From NCBI GenBank assembly GCA_032433765.1, contig JAVIAB010000049.1, positions 21,869,403-21,933,402 of the forward strand: a stretch of DNA of 64,000 bases. The letters run 5' to 3'. The notes below the pieces were generated by a model. It had not been told where the DNA came from. It searched no databases and saw nothing but the letters and a program-made list of their open reading frames with translations. This DNA comes from Megaustenia siamemsis. Its lineage: Eukaryota > Mollusca > Gastropoda > Stylommatophora > Ariophantidae. The translations under genes were made by a program, and so were the position numbers. This document shows, one piece after another, positions 54,836 through 64,000 of the stretch (its first letter is position 1; every line of letters starts with the position of its first letter).

Positions 54836-57775
54836 GTCATCCTACCTATCTCATCTTAACCTTAACCCCTACCTATCTCACCTTAACCCCTACCTATCTC
54901 ATCTTAACCTTAACCCCTACCTATCTCATCTTAACCCCTACCTATCTCATCTTAACCTTAACCCCTACCTATCTCACCTTAACCCCTACCTATCTTACCT
55001 TAACCCCTACCTATCTCACCTTAACCCCTACCTATCTCACCTTAACCCCTACCTATCTCACCTTAACCCCTACCTATCTTACCTTAACCCCTACATATCT
55101 CACCTTAACCCCTACCTATCTCACCTTAACCTTAACCCCTACCTATCTCACCTTAACCCCTACCTATCTCACTTAACCCCTACCTATCTCACCTTAACCC
55201 CTACCTATCTCACTTAACCCCTACCTATCTCACCTTAACCCCTACCTATCTCACCTTAACCCCTACCTATCTCACCTTAACCCCTACCTATCTCACTTAA
55301 CCCCTACCTATCTCACCTTAACCCCTACCTATCTCACTTAACCCCTACCTATCTCACCTTAACCCCTACCTATCTCACTTAACCTCTACCTATCTCACCT
55401 TAACCCCTACCTATCTCACTTAACCCTACCTATCTCACCTTAACCCTACCTATCTCACCTTAACCCCTACCTATCTTACCTTAACCCCTACCTATCTCAC
55501 CTTAACTCCTACCTATCTCACCTTAACCCCTACCTATCTCACCTTAACCCCTACCTATCTCACCTTAACCCTACCTAACTCACCTTAACCCCTACCTATC
55601 TCACCTTAACCCTACCTATCTCACTTAACCCCTACCTATCTCACCTTAACCCCTACCTATCTCACCTTAACCCCTACCTATCTCACCTTAACCCCTACCT
55701 AACTCACCTTAACCCCTACCTATCTCATCTTAACCCCAACCTATCTCATCTTAACCTTAACCCCTACCTATCTCACCTTAACCCCTACCTATCTTACCTT
55801 AACCCCTACCTATCCTACCTTAACCCCTACCTATCTCACCTTAACCCCTACCTATCTCACCTTAACCCCTACCTATCTTACCTTAACCCCTACATATCTC
55901 ACCTTAACCCCTACCTATCTCACCTTAACCTTAACCCCTACCTATCTCACCTTAACCCCTACCTATCTCACTTAACCCCTACCTATCTCACCTTAACCCC
56001 TACCTATCTCACTTAACCCCTACCTATCTCACCTTAACCCCTACCTATCTCACCTTAACCCCTACCTATCTCACCTTAACCCCTACCTATCTCACTTAAC
56101 CCCTACCTATCTCACCTTAACCCCTACCTATCTCACTTAACCCCTACCTATCTCACCTTAACCCCTACCTATCTCACTTAACCCCTACCTATCTCACCTT
56201 AACCCTACCTATCTCACTTAACCCCTACCTATCTCACCTTAACCCCTACCTATCTCACCTTAACCCCTACCTATCTTACCTTAACCCCTACCTATCTCAC
56301 CTTAACTCCTACCTATCTCACCTTAACCCCTACCTATCTCACCTTAACCCCTACCTATCTCACCTTAACCCCTACCTAACTCACCTTAACCCCTACCTAT
56401 CTCACCTTAACCCCTACCTATCTCACTTAACCCCTACCTATCTCACCTTAACCCCTACCTATCTCACCTTAACCCCTACCTATCTCACCTTAACCCCTAC
56501 CTAACTCACCTTAACCCCTACCTAACTCACCTTAACCCCTACCTATCTCACCTTAACCTCTACCTATCTCACCTTAACCCCTACCTATCTCACCTTAACC
56601 CCTACCTAACTCACCTTAACCCTACCTATCTCACCTTAACCCCTACCTATCTGACCTTAACCCCTACCTAACTCACCTTAACCCTACCTATCTCACCTTA
56701 ACCCCTACCTATCTCACTTAACCCCTACTTAACTCACCTTAACCCCTACCTATCTCACCTTAACCCCTACCTATCTCACCTTAACCCCTACCTATCTCAC
56801 CTTAACCCCTACCTAACTCACCTTAACCCCTATCTAACTCACCTTAACCCCTACCTATCTCACCTTAACCCCTACCTATCTCACCTTAACCCCTACCTAT
56901 CTCACTTTAACCCCTACCTATCTCACTTAACCCCTACCTATCTCACCTTAACCCCTACCTATCTCACTTAACCCCTACTTAACTCACCTTAACCCCTACC
57001 TATCTCACCTTAACCCCTACCTATCTCACTTAACCCCTACCTATCTCACCTTAACCCCTACCTAACTCACTTAACCCCTACTTAACTCACCTTAACCCCT
57101 ACCTATCTCACCTTAACCCCTACTTAACTCACCTTAACCCTACCTATCTCACCTTAACCCCTACCTATCTCACCTTAACCCCTACCTATCTCACCTTAAC
57201 GCCTACCTATCTCACTTAACCCCTACTTAACTCACCTTAACCCCTACCTATCTCACCTTAACCTCTACCTATCTCACCTTAACCCCTACCTATCTCACCT
57301 TAACCCCTACCTATCTCACCTTAACCCCTACCTATCTCACCTTATCCTCTACCTATCTCACCTTATCCTCTACCTATCTCACCTTAACCCCTACCTATCT
57401 CACTTAACCCCTACCTATCTCACCTTAACCCCTACCTATCTCACTTAACCCCTACCTATCTCACCTTAACCCCTACCTATCTCACCTTAACCCCTACCTA
57501 TCTCACCTTAACCCTACCTATCTCACTTAACCCCTACCTATCTCACCTTAACCCCTACCTATCTCACCTTAACCCCTACCTATCTCACCTTAACCCCTAC
57601 CTATCTCACCTTAACCCCTACCTATCTCACATTAACCCCTACCTATCTCACCTTAACCCCTACCTATCTCACTTAACCCCTACCTATCTCACCTTATCCC
57701 CTACCTATCTCACTCAACCCTACCTATCTGACCTTAACCCCTACTTAACTCACCTTAACCCCTACCTAACTCACT
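54836..57775. repeat. 21-bp satellite, about 140 copies
   Basis: The unit is CTTAACCCCTACCTATCTCA plus a final C, with frequent 20-bp variants lacking one C of ACCTT. Block duplication is visible: CCCTACATATCTC recurs at about 55089 and 55888, and CTTAACTCCTACC at 55501 and 56301, both about 800 bp apart. Spurious frames of alternating SHLNPYL or LTPTYL result. Confidence 0.98.
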
Positions 57776-57956
57776 GTATTCAAGCTTCTCACTTGTCTTC
57801 CAAAACCCGTGATTCCCTTCGACCACAGTTCACTCCCTATCTCGTGCTCGACACTACTTCACACATCCGGTGTGTGGCACAGTCTCTTCAAACCGTCCCC
57901 ACACCACATTTCCCTACACTCTCACATTCACCAATACACACTCTCACCTCCGCTGT
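57776..57956. other. No gene recognised
   Basis: Short sequence between the satellite and repeat X. No feature seen. Confidence 0.4.
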
Positions 57957-58178
57957 TACAGCCCATGCCTGGGATTAGGACACCCATTCTTAATTTCAGA
58001 TAGAAATTTCATAAGGTAGAGGGACAATTTTCACCTGATGAGTCATTACAAAGCTGCGTTGATCGTCAATTGATATGAATATTTTCTAACGGCAACAAAA
58101 GTGCTATGTTTCGTTGTACTACCTGAACTTGATCAAACATTGACGTCTGTTGTGTTGTTTACAAAGTCACCATCAGCG
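57957..58178. repeat. Dispersed repeat X, copy 2
   Basis: Aligns to 48611-48826 along its whole length, from GCCCATGCCTGGGATTAGGA to TTTACAAAGTCACCATC, with scattered substitutions and small indels. Confidence 0.87.
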
Positions 58179-58454
58179 ACATCACCTTTCTAACCACGAC
58201 ATCTGATAACTAACACCGGAGACACACCAGCTCCGTCTTTGGCTGAAAGTGATATCACAGTCACTATAACAAACTGATGTGTAAATAACCTGTAGAAAAT
58301 GGCTGCTCCAACACAATGTTATTATTACGTCGAGGTTTGGCATTTTCCACTTCATTTATTTCTGTTTTTTTTTTTATGATTCTTCGACATTCGTTGTTGT
58401 AATTTCTGTTGGATGTGATTCCTCTACAGGCAGATATTTTTTGTAGGATCGCCT
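58179..58454. other. No gene recognised
   Basis: No open frame or element recognised; a T-run lies near 58370. Confidence 0.4.
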
Positions 58455-58585
58455 AACCTAAATTGGATAGAAAGAATATTAGAAACACTAGGAAGGATTA
58501 CAGGCAAGATGTCAACAAAAAACCAAAGTCCACAATCTATATCCCATCTCTATGTTGAAAGACAAAGGATTGAGAAAATAATTAA
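58455..58585 (+). mobile_element. LINE-3 3' end, strongly decayed
   Basis: The plus strand reads NWIERILETLGRITGKMSTK and, after a shift, ISHLYVERQR, aligning to the RW.D.ILEALGNIT ending of LINE-3. About 40 codons remain. Confidence 0.6.
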
Positions 58586-58786
58586 AAATAGATGAGTATC
58601 TATGCCTTCTATGTGTCTTGTCTTTCCCTTCTCATTGTTAACTATTTCCGTACGTTTCAACTCACCATGCCGATTTCGGTCACGTACGTTTAGCCGCACA
58701 GTGCGTCACTCTTAATTTGATTAGTGTAAACTGTCATTAAACCATATTCTTTTATATGTCTTGTATCATCTTGGTATTGGTGAAAT

Positions 58787-59100
58787 AAACAAAAGATAAC
58801 AAACGATGAAGTTTTAAAACAGCTGAAAATAAAAAGAGAACTACTAAATACAATCAAGACAAGACAAATGACATTTTTGGGCGATGTTAAAAGACACAAC
58901 AGCCTACTAAAAGTAATATTGGAAGGAAAAATACAAAGTAAAAGAGGCAGAAGCAGACCAAAACTAGCATGGACGAGTAACATCAAAGGATGGACAAGTC
59001 AATCTATGTCAGCCTGCACCATCAAAGCAAGAAACAGAGTAGAATGGCGATCCATGGTAGCCAACCTTAGTTGCGGAGAAGGCACACGAAGATGATGATG
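58787..59100 (+). mobile_element. LINE-2 3' end with GATGATGAT tail
   Basis: The reading is KITNDEVLKQLKIKRELLNT, then FLGDVKRHNSLLKVILEGKI, a basic SKRGRSRPKLAW motif and WRSMVANLSCGEGTRR, with the stop at about 59093 and the tail immediately after. The last 75 codons are open. The reverse transcriptase is missing. Confidence 0.85.
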
Positions 59101-59349
59101 ATTGCTGAAATCTAATTCCTTATTCAATTATGTAAAAATCCACATATAATATGTAATGTACTAGATAAATATAAAACTTGTAGATTGAAATATAAAAACA
59201 TGACAAATGTGTCTCTGAAATCTCTCCCGCTACATGGATAAAAGCCGTCCGTACAGAAAGAGTTAAAACGTTCTTTCTAACCACTGAACTTTGACCTTTC
59301 TCCACACAGTCCAGTAGACTAAACGCTTCAAAGACATGCTTTAACAAAC

Positions 59350-59350
<1 letters not shown>
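59101..59350. other. No gene recognised
   Basis: No feature recognised. Confidence 0.4.

Positions 59351-59393
<43 letters not shown>
59351..59393. repeat. (AT)n microsatellite
   Basis: About 21 AT dinucleotides, immediately before block Y copy 2. Confidence 0.97.
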
Positions 59394-59396
<3 letters not shown>

Positions 59397-60290
59397 CATA
59401 AGAGAAGACAATATGCAACGTGTAAAATAACTGGGTTATTTGGTTCGCTAATACTAATTACTTACATCTTCTAGAAAAAAAAAAGCATAGGAATAACCCC
59501 CCGCATAGAATATACATGTATAAAGAAGCAATAGATAAAATGACAAGGCAGTGTGATCAAAACATCAAATTAAAAAGAGCTCTCAATAAACGTTGTGAGA
59601 ATACTAGACCCAACGTTCGACCACGAAAAAGATGGATAATAATAATCGTAATATTAGAAGCACTCGGAAACGTGAGAGTAACAGAAGCGAACAGTAGAGC
59701 AAAATACCTCAAAATATATCTACCTTTGACGCTAAAAGGCAAATGAGGAAGGAAAGAAGGAGCCTTACGTCTTTGTTCTTTTCATTCAAGTCGCTGACTG
59801 CCTTACGTTAAAAATGAGTTTTCCGTTTATATTCTTAACACAAATTATTAATTATTGTCGTGTTTACAGAAACGCCTTCATTTTTTTGTTTAAATAAAAA
59901 AAGGGGACACTGCTAAGGGAAATAATACATTATTTTGTTTTTACTTCAAGGGAATTAACTCTTAAATTATTAAAAGTAAATTTGAATGTTTCCAATACAA
60001 AATTTTGAAAGATATATTGAATTTTCCAGCTGTTTCTAAACTTAGATACTATATTCCAAAGTATTTGTAGATAAGAATCATTTTGTGCAGTATCTAAATA
60101 TTTTAAACATATATATATTTTAATATGATTAAATATTAAAACACCAAATTTTTTACTTGACGCACTAATTTCTTATTAAGTGAACAAACTAAAACTATTA
60201 CGACAGTTTAATTACCACCTCTTTTACCTTTTACATTTTTTTTGTCGGCACATGATTGTGCTGCGTAAATTTGGATATAAACAATATTGT
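59394..60290. repeat. Dispersed or duplicated block Y, copy 2
   Basis: Aligns to 48866-49735, including the embedded LINE-3 end and about 500 bp after it. Divergence is moderate, with several indels. Confidence 0.87.
59480..59748 (+). mobile_element. LINE-3 3' end inside block Y copy 2
   Basis: The reading is ALNKRCENTRPNVRPRKRW, ILEALGNVRVTEANSRAKYL and a terminal LTLKGK stop. About 20 bp are lost between IDK and the TRQ motif. The insertion site is the same as in copy 1. Confidence 0.82.
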
Positions 60291-61675
60291 AGTCTTGGTC
60301 TGCCTACCTTACTTTGTATTTTCCTTCCAATATTACTTTTAGTAGGCTATGGTGTCCTTTAACATGTCCCCAATAATTTCATTGTCTTGTCTTGATTGTA
60401 TTTAGTAGTTCTCTTTTTATTTTCAGTTGTTTTAAAACTTTATCTGTTGTTTCCATCCAATTCTACCTATTCTTCTATAAATCCACATTTCAAAGGCTTC
60501 ATTTTCTGTTCTGTTTTCTGGTCTAATGTCCATGTTTCTGCACCATACAGGAATATTGAGAAGATGTAACCTTTTGCCATTCTTAGTTTCAGCCCTGCTG
60601 ATATTTGTTTTGTTGTTAGTATATTTTTCATGTCATTAAAATTACTTGTTGCCATACCAATTCTTTTTTTTATTTCAATTTTACATTTTCCATCATTGGT
60701 TATAGTATGTCCCAGGTAGTTGTAACTCTGGACTGTCTCCAGATGTATTCCTTCAACTGTGATATTTAATTGTAGGTCTTGAGAATTTTCTTTGTTTATA
60801 ATCGTAGTTTTGGTCTTTTTGATCTGGATATCTAGTCCATATTTTTTGCTGTCATGTTATTACATTAAGTAATTGTTGTAGATCTTTATGATTTTCTGCT
60901 AGTAGTCCAGTATCACGTTGGACATGTGATGAGAAGAGATAATAACCGAATAGCAAAGCAAGCCCTCATATGGGAAACAACAGGTAAAAGAAAAAAGAGG
61001 AAGACCCAGGGAGACACTGAGAAGAACATTGATGAGAGAGGCAAGAGCAGCAGGAGTCGGCTCCCTCAATGAGATAGAACTGCTTGCACAGAACAGAGAC
61101 AGATGGCGAGATTTGATAAAATATCTTTAAAAGAAAACTGCTAGAACAAAAAATCCATATAGGAGAAGGTGTATCTTGGTCTACGCCCTATGGGCGGTTA
61201 CGGCTCGAAAGGTCAATAGATAGATAGATAGTCCAGTATCATCAGCATATCTTAGGTTATTGATTATCTTTCTATTAATGTTTAGGCCTGGCATATCTAA
61301 GATGTTTTTAAAGATTTGCTCAGTGTATAGATTGAACAAGCTTGGTGATAGGATGCATCCCTGTCTTGCTCCTCTTTTTATGTCCATGGGTGTAGAGTTC
61401 TCCTTGTTATATCTTATTATTGCTGTTTGCCCCCATGTGCAAATTGCATATTAGTCGTATGTCTGTATCGTCCAGATTGATATCCTTTAGGCAGTCTATG
61501 AGTTGGTTATGGTGTATTCTATCAAAAGCTTTGGTGTAGTCTATGGAGCAGGCATATATTGGTTTGTTTACTTCTATGTACTTTTCAATCAATGTCCTCA
61601 TGCTGAATATGTCTTCTTTTGTGCCACTGTTTTTCCTGAATCCAAATTGCTGCTCATCTAATTCATTTTTTATTT
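60291..61675 (-). mobile_element. LINE-2, reverse transcriptase to C terminus, interrupted
   Basis: Read on the minus strand: RTLIEKYIEVNKPIYACSI and DYTKAFDRIHHNQLIDCL (catalytic Asp); then, after a shift, RGARQGCILSPSLFNLYTEQ and NNLRYADDTGL, with Y-A-D-D at 61238-61249. A LINE-4 copy (60916-61228) has inserted at that point. LINE-2 resumes with LLAENHK and a QSYNYLGHTI motif, KSNFNDMKN (or SNFNDMKNILTTKQISAGLK), LYGAETWTLDQKTEQKMK and a partial C-terminal part to about 60291. It is the longest LINE-2 copy here, but it is broken by the insertion and by frameshifts. Confidence 0.87.
60916..61228 (+). mobile_element. LINE-4 3' end, inserted into LINE-2
   Basis: The 313-bp insert is flanked by an exact 13-bp duplication TAGTCCAGTATCA at 60903-60915 and 61229-61241. 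In shifted frames it encodes VGHVMRRDNNRIAKQALIWE, a basic KRKKRKTQ-type segment, and LNEIELLAQNRDRWRDLIKY with a stop at about 61128. About 80 bp of 3' untranslated sequence follow, and then a GATAGATAGATAG tail. It is a textbook 5'-truncated LINE insertion. Confidence 0.92.
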
Positions 61676-61689
61676 AAATGTGCTGCTTA

Positions 61690-62320
61690 ATGGTTGACAA
61701 GGTTGGTGCAGGCTGTCAAGCACCTCCCATACATGACCAATTACATCAGAACCAAAGTTGATCAATGTCTTGGTCACATATTTATAGTTGAACCGGAAGC
61801 AGAATGGTAACCATTCCAGGGTGAGCGAGTGAGAAATCAAGAAGAAAGGCAATACATTGTTTGAAAATGTCTTGTTGAAGTCAGATGTGTGGTTCCGAAA
61901 AATGCATTTCAAGTTTGCGTGTACTACAGTGGAGTGATGTAAAAAATTAATAATGGACAATAACGTGAGTATAGTATATGTGGTGAATGTGGGTAGGGCT
62001 TAGTAATGGACAACAACGTGAGTATAGTATATGTGGTGAATGTGGGTAGGGCTTAGTAATGGACAATAACGTGAGTATATGTTGAGAATGTGGGTAGGGC
62101 TTAGTAATGGATAATAACGTGAGTATATGTGGAGAATGTGGGTAGGGCTTAGTAATGGACAATAACGTGAGTATATGTTGAGAATGTGGGTAGGACTTAG
62201 TAATGGACAATAACGTGAGTATATGTTGAGAATGTGGGTAGGGCTTAGTAATGGACAATAACGTGAGTATATGTTGAGAATGTGGGTAGGGCTTAGTAAT
62301 GGACAATAACATGAGTTTAG
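61690..62320. repeat. Dispersed repeat Z, copy 2, with expanded 48-bp array
   Basis: 61690-61950 matches 51345-51640. The terminal 48-53-bp unit (GAATGTGGGTAGGGCTTAGT plus AATGGACAATAACGTGAGTA) is then repeated about eight times to 62320, against about two at copy 1. Confidence 0.92.
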
Positions 62321-62368
62321 TATATGTCGCTTATGTGGATATGTAATAGTATACGGCCAAGAGGGCAT

Positions 62369-62620
62369 GTAAAAGTAAGTAAAGAGCCCCCGTCACGCCA
62401 AGTGGCGTATAGGAATATGGTGTTAGTGACCATCAATTTTACAGACCTCCAGCATATGATTTTCGGGGTAATGTGGTCGGTATTACGCCCGTGCCGCTTT
62501 ACTTTCCCAGAAAAAAAATCCGGTCCCCATTTATGGCTGGGTGAACCTGGAAACTGTCGGTTGGGATCGAACCCTACCTCTTGTCCTTTGTAGTCCAGTT
62601 CACTGAGCTATCGCGGCTCC
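62369..62620 (-). mobile_element. SINE-A copy with damaged box A
   Basis: Body, hairpin and box B (GGTTCGATCCC) are present. Seven bases are missing from the head, so TAGCTCAGTGGTTAGTG has become TAGCTCAGTG. The flanks AAGAGGGCAT (62359-62368) and AAGAAGGCAT (62623-62632) look like a decayed target duplication. Confidence 0.92.
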
Positions 62621-62799
62621 CTAAGAAGGCATATATTGAGTGTATTCAGGGGATTGTGAAAGACATGGGGTGAGAGTGGCTACGTTAGAAATAGGCCATA
62701 GATAAGTTCAAGGGCAAAGGGTCAAGACAGAAGGGATGGAAAGTTCTAGAAGAAAGTGATGTATTGCGTACGCATATTTTGAGACGAACGAATCAACTC

Positions 62800-63060
62800 A
62801 GAGGAAGAGGTATGTTTACAGCACTCGGAAAAAATGACACATAATCAACAACATAAAAAAATATGGACCAAAGCAGGATCGAACCCGTGATCAGTGGCAT
62901 AGCGCCTTGTCACGAAAAGCCGAACGCTAGGGAACACTGCCACTCAGCTAACTAAAAATTAGCTATCGTGAACAATGTTTTCTTGCGCAGGTGTTCTCAT
63001 GACTATAGCATAAGACTGCGATCACAGCTCGGAAATACATAGTGTATCTGTATTTTTGAG
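62800..63060 (-). mobile_element. SINE-B copy 3
   Basis: On the minus strand there is a leader (CTGTGATCGCAGTCTTATGC), a box A-like AGCTGAGTGGCAGTG, and box B GGTTCGATCCT followed by GCTTTGGTCC. It is more diverged than the pair near 2 kb, which supports an old family. Confidence 0.78.
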
Positions 63061-63145
63061 ACAAAGGATAGAAAAGAGTAGATGATTGGTTACAAGGAAT
63101 CATTGGATTGTAAGAAAGGGGAGGTATAAATAGTTAGGACAAGAG

Positions 63146-63150
<5 letters not shown>
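63061..63150. other. No gene recognised
   Basis: Short sequence, no feature seen. Confidence 0.4.
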
Positions 63151-63184
<34 letters not shown>

Positions 63185-63190
63185 TCTCTG
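63151..63190. repeat. (CT)n microsatellite
   Basis: About 19 CT units with one CA interruption. Confidence 0.97.
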
Positions 63191-63580
63191 GTTGACAACG
63201 GTGACTAAAACTTGACGTAGGCAGTGATTTAACGACCATAAGTGACGGACCTCGTCAACGCAGACCGTGCTATGCTAGCACAAAGACTAATTGAGAGCCG
63301 CGACAACTGAGAAATGCAAGTCAGTTTTAATGATACTTATTTCGTTCGTGTGAAGCAATAGAAGCCGTAGAGAACATCTTCTTACTGAAGGTTAAGGCAG
63401 GTGGCTATATCCCAGCCTTCCAGGAAAATAGACATAAATCACAGACTACCGGTGATGTATTCAAGTATTGTTAACGAGAGTGATGTAAAAATATAGTTTT
63501 GGAGTGAATGATACCAATGACGGCCACAGTTCATGTAACTAATTGATGGCTTTATTAAGTGGAGATCAGGTGTGGATTTT
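63191..63580. other. No gene recognised
   Basis: No recognisable frame or element between the CT run and the LINE-5 copy. Confidence 0.4.
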
Positions 63581-63584
63581 ATAA

Positions 63585-64000
63585 TACGCATGTATAGTGA
63601 GTAATTCGATGAGCCTGATAAAAAAAAGTGGAGGCGGGCTCTGTATGCGTGCAATGGGTAGAGTCGTTGCAGAAATCCAAAATACGTAAGGTCACCTTTC
63701 TCTATGTCCCTGGACATGCGGGAGTACGGGGAAATGAAAGAGCGGACGGGTTGGCTAGCTGCGCTGTCGTTGAGGACGGGCAACCAATGGATCGGGCGGA
63801 CATCATCAATGCCCTCCGAGATGTGGGAAGAGCACATGACTTCGACAAACACAGATCCACGTCACTTCTTCGGATGAAAGAGATGGGAGTTAAGATGGGC
63901 ACAGCCAGAAACGAGAAACTTAGTGGCCGTGTAAGAAGACTAATCAACCAACACAGAACTGGAGTTGTCAGTCGCTAGACACTGAGGGACTTGCTGATAA
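63585..64000 (+). mobile_element. LINE-5 RNase H end and C terminus, runs off window
   Basis: The plus strand carries one open frame from about 63628 to a stop at 63978. It includes VTFLYVPGHAGVRGNERADG, the final RNase H motif with its catalytic Asp, then DVGRAHDFDKHRSTSLLRM and SGRVRRLINQHRTGVVSR. It aligns to the minus-strand copy at 23800-24230. The stop after VVSR replaces a Trp codon in the other copy, and the homology continues to the window edge (LRDL). The upstream end near 63585 is probably a 5' truncation. Confidence 0.85.

Noticed and set aside
54723..55217. SHLNPYL-type repeat protein
   Set aside because: A by-product of the 21-bp satellite; the 20-bp variants shift the frame further on.
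54836..57775. Interstitial telomere repeat
   Set aside because: The unit contains AACCCCTA but not tandem CCCTAA; similarity is superficial.
63439..63947. Minus-strand frames opposite the RNase H end of LINE-5
   Set aside because: They are antisense shadows of a recognisable RNase H and C-terminal coding frame on the plus strand.

Overview
The window is non-coding, repeat-saturated DNA from a eukaryote, almost certainly an invertebrate animal. It contains tRNA-derived SINEs with RNA polymerase III box A and box B motifs, APE-type and RNase H-type non-LTR retrotransposon (LINE) wreckage, many unrelated minisatellites and satellites, and no operon-like gene layout. A lophotrochozoan such as a mollusc would fit, but no host gene is present to anchor the taxonomy. 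I could not support a single intact host protein-coding gene. The long open frames are either broken retrotransposon pieces or reading frames forced by tandem repeats that lack stop codons.

Layout. 1-6.9 kb: scattered SINE-A copies (several with clean target-site duplications), an inverted pair of SINE-B, a CpG-rich 32-bp minisatellite, SINE-C, two LINE-3 remnants and a LINE-4 remnant. 6.9-21.8 kb: an almost unbroken chain of at least eight unrelated tandem arrays (14-, 66-, 83-, 56-, 70-, 20-, 35- and 67-bp units), interrupted only by one SINE-A, a LINE-1/LINE-2 chimera and SINE-D. 21.8-27.3 kb: LINE-2, SINE-A, and a broken but fairly long LINE-5 carrying reverse transcriptase and RNase H, plus an endonuclease fragment. 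27.3-48.27 kb: four head-to-tail copies of a 5.2-5.3-kb macrosatellite, each carrying two SINE-A copies, a LINE endonuclease fragment, a LINE-2 3' end, a 70-bp minisatellite and about 2.4 kb of sequence with no recognised gene. 48.3-52 kb and 58-62.3 kb: two regions sharing three diverged blocks (X, Y, Z) in the same order, filled with LINE-1, -2, -3 and -4 pieces. 52.7-54 kb: a G/T-only TTGG/TGG array. 54.84-57.78 kb: a 21-bp satellite. 62.4-64 kb: SINE-A, SINE-B and a second LINE-5 3' portion running off the window edge.

The family names SINE-A to D and LINE-1 to 5 are mine, used only to group copies inside this window. The LINEs supply a plausible machinery for spreading the SINEs: the short target duplications, 5' truncations and simple-repeat 3' tails all fit target-primed reverse transcription. 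None of the LINE copies here looks intact. The most unusual structures are the four-copy macrosatellite, in which copy 2 is a clear mosaic of the other types, and the G/T-only array, whose core resembles a known two-quartet G-quadruplex fold.
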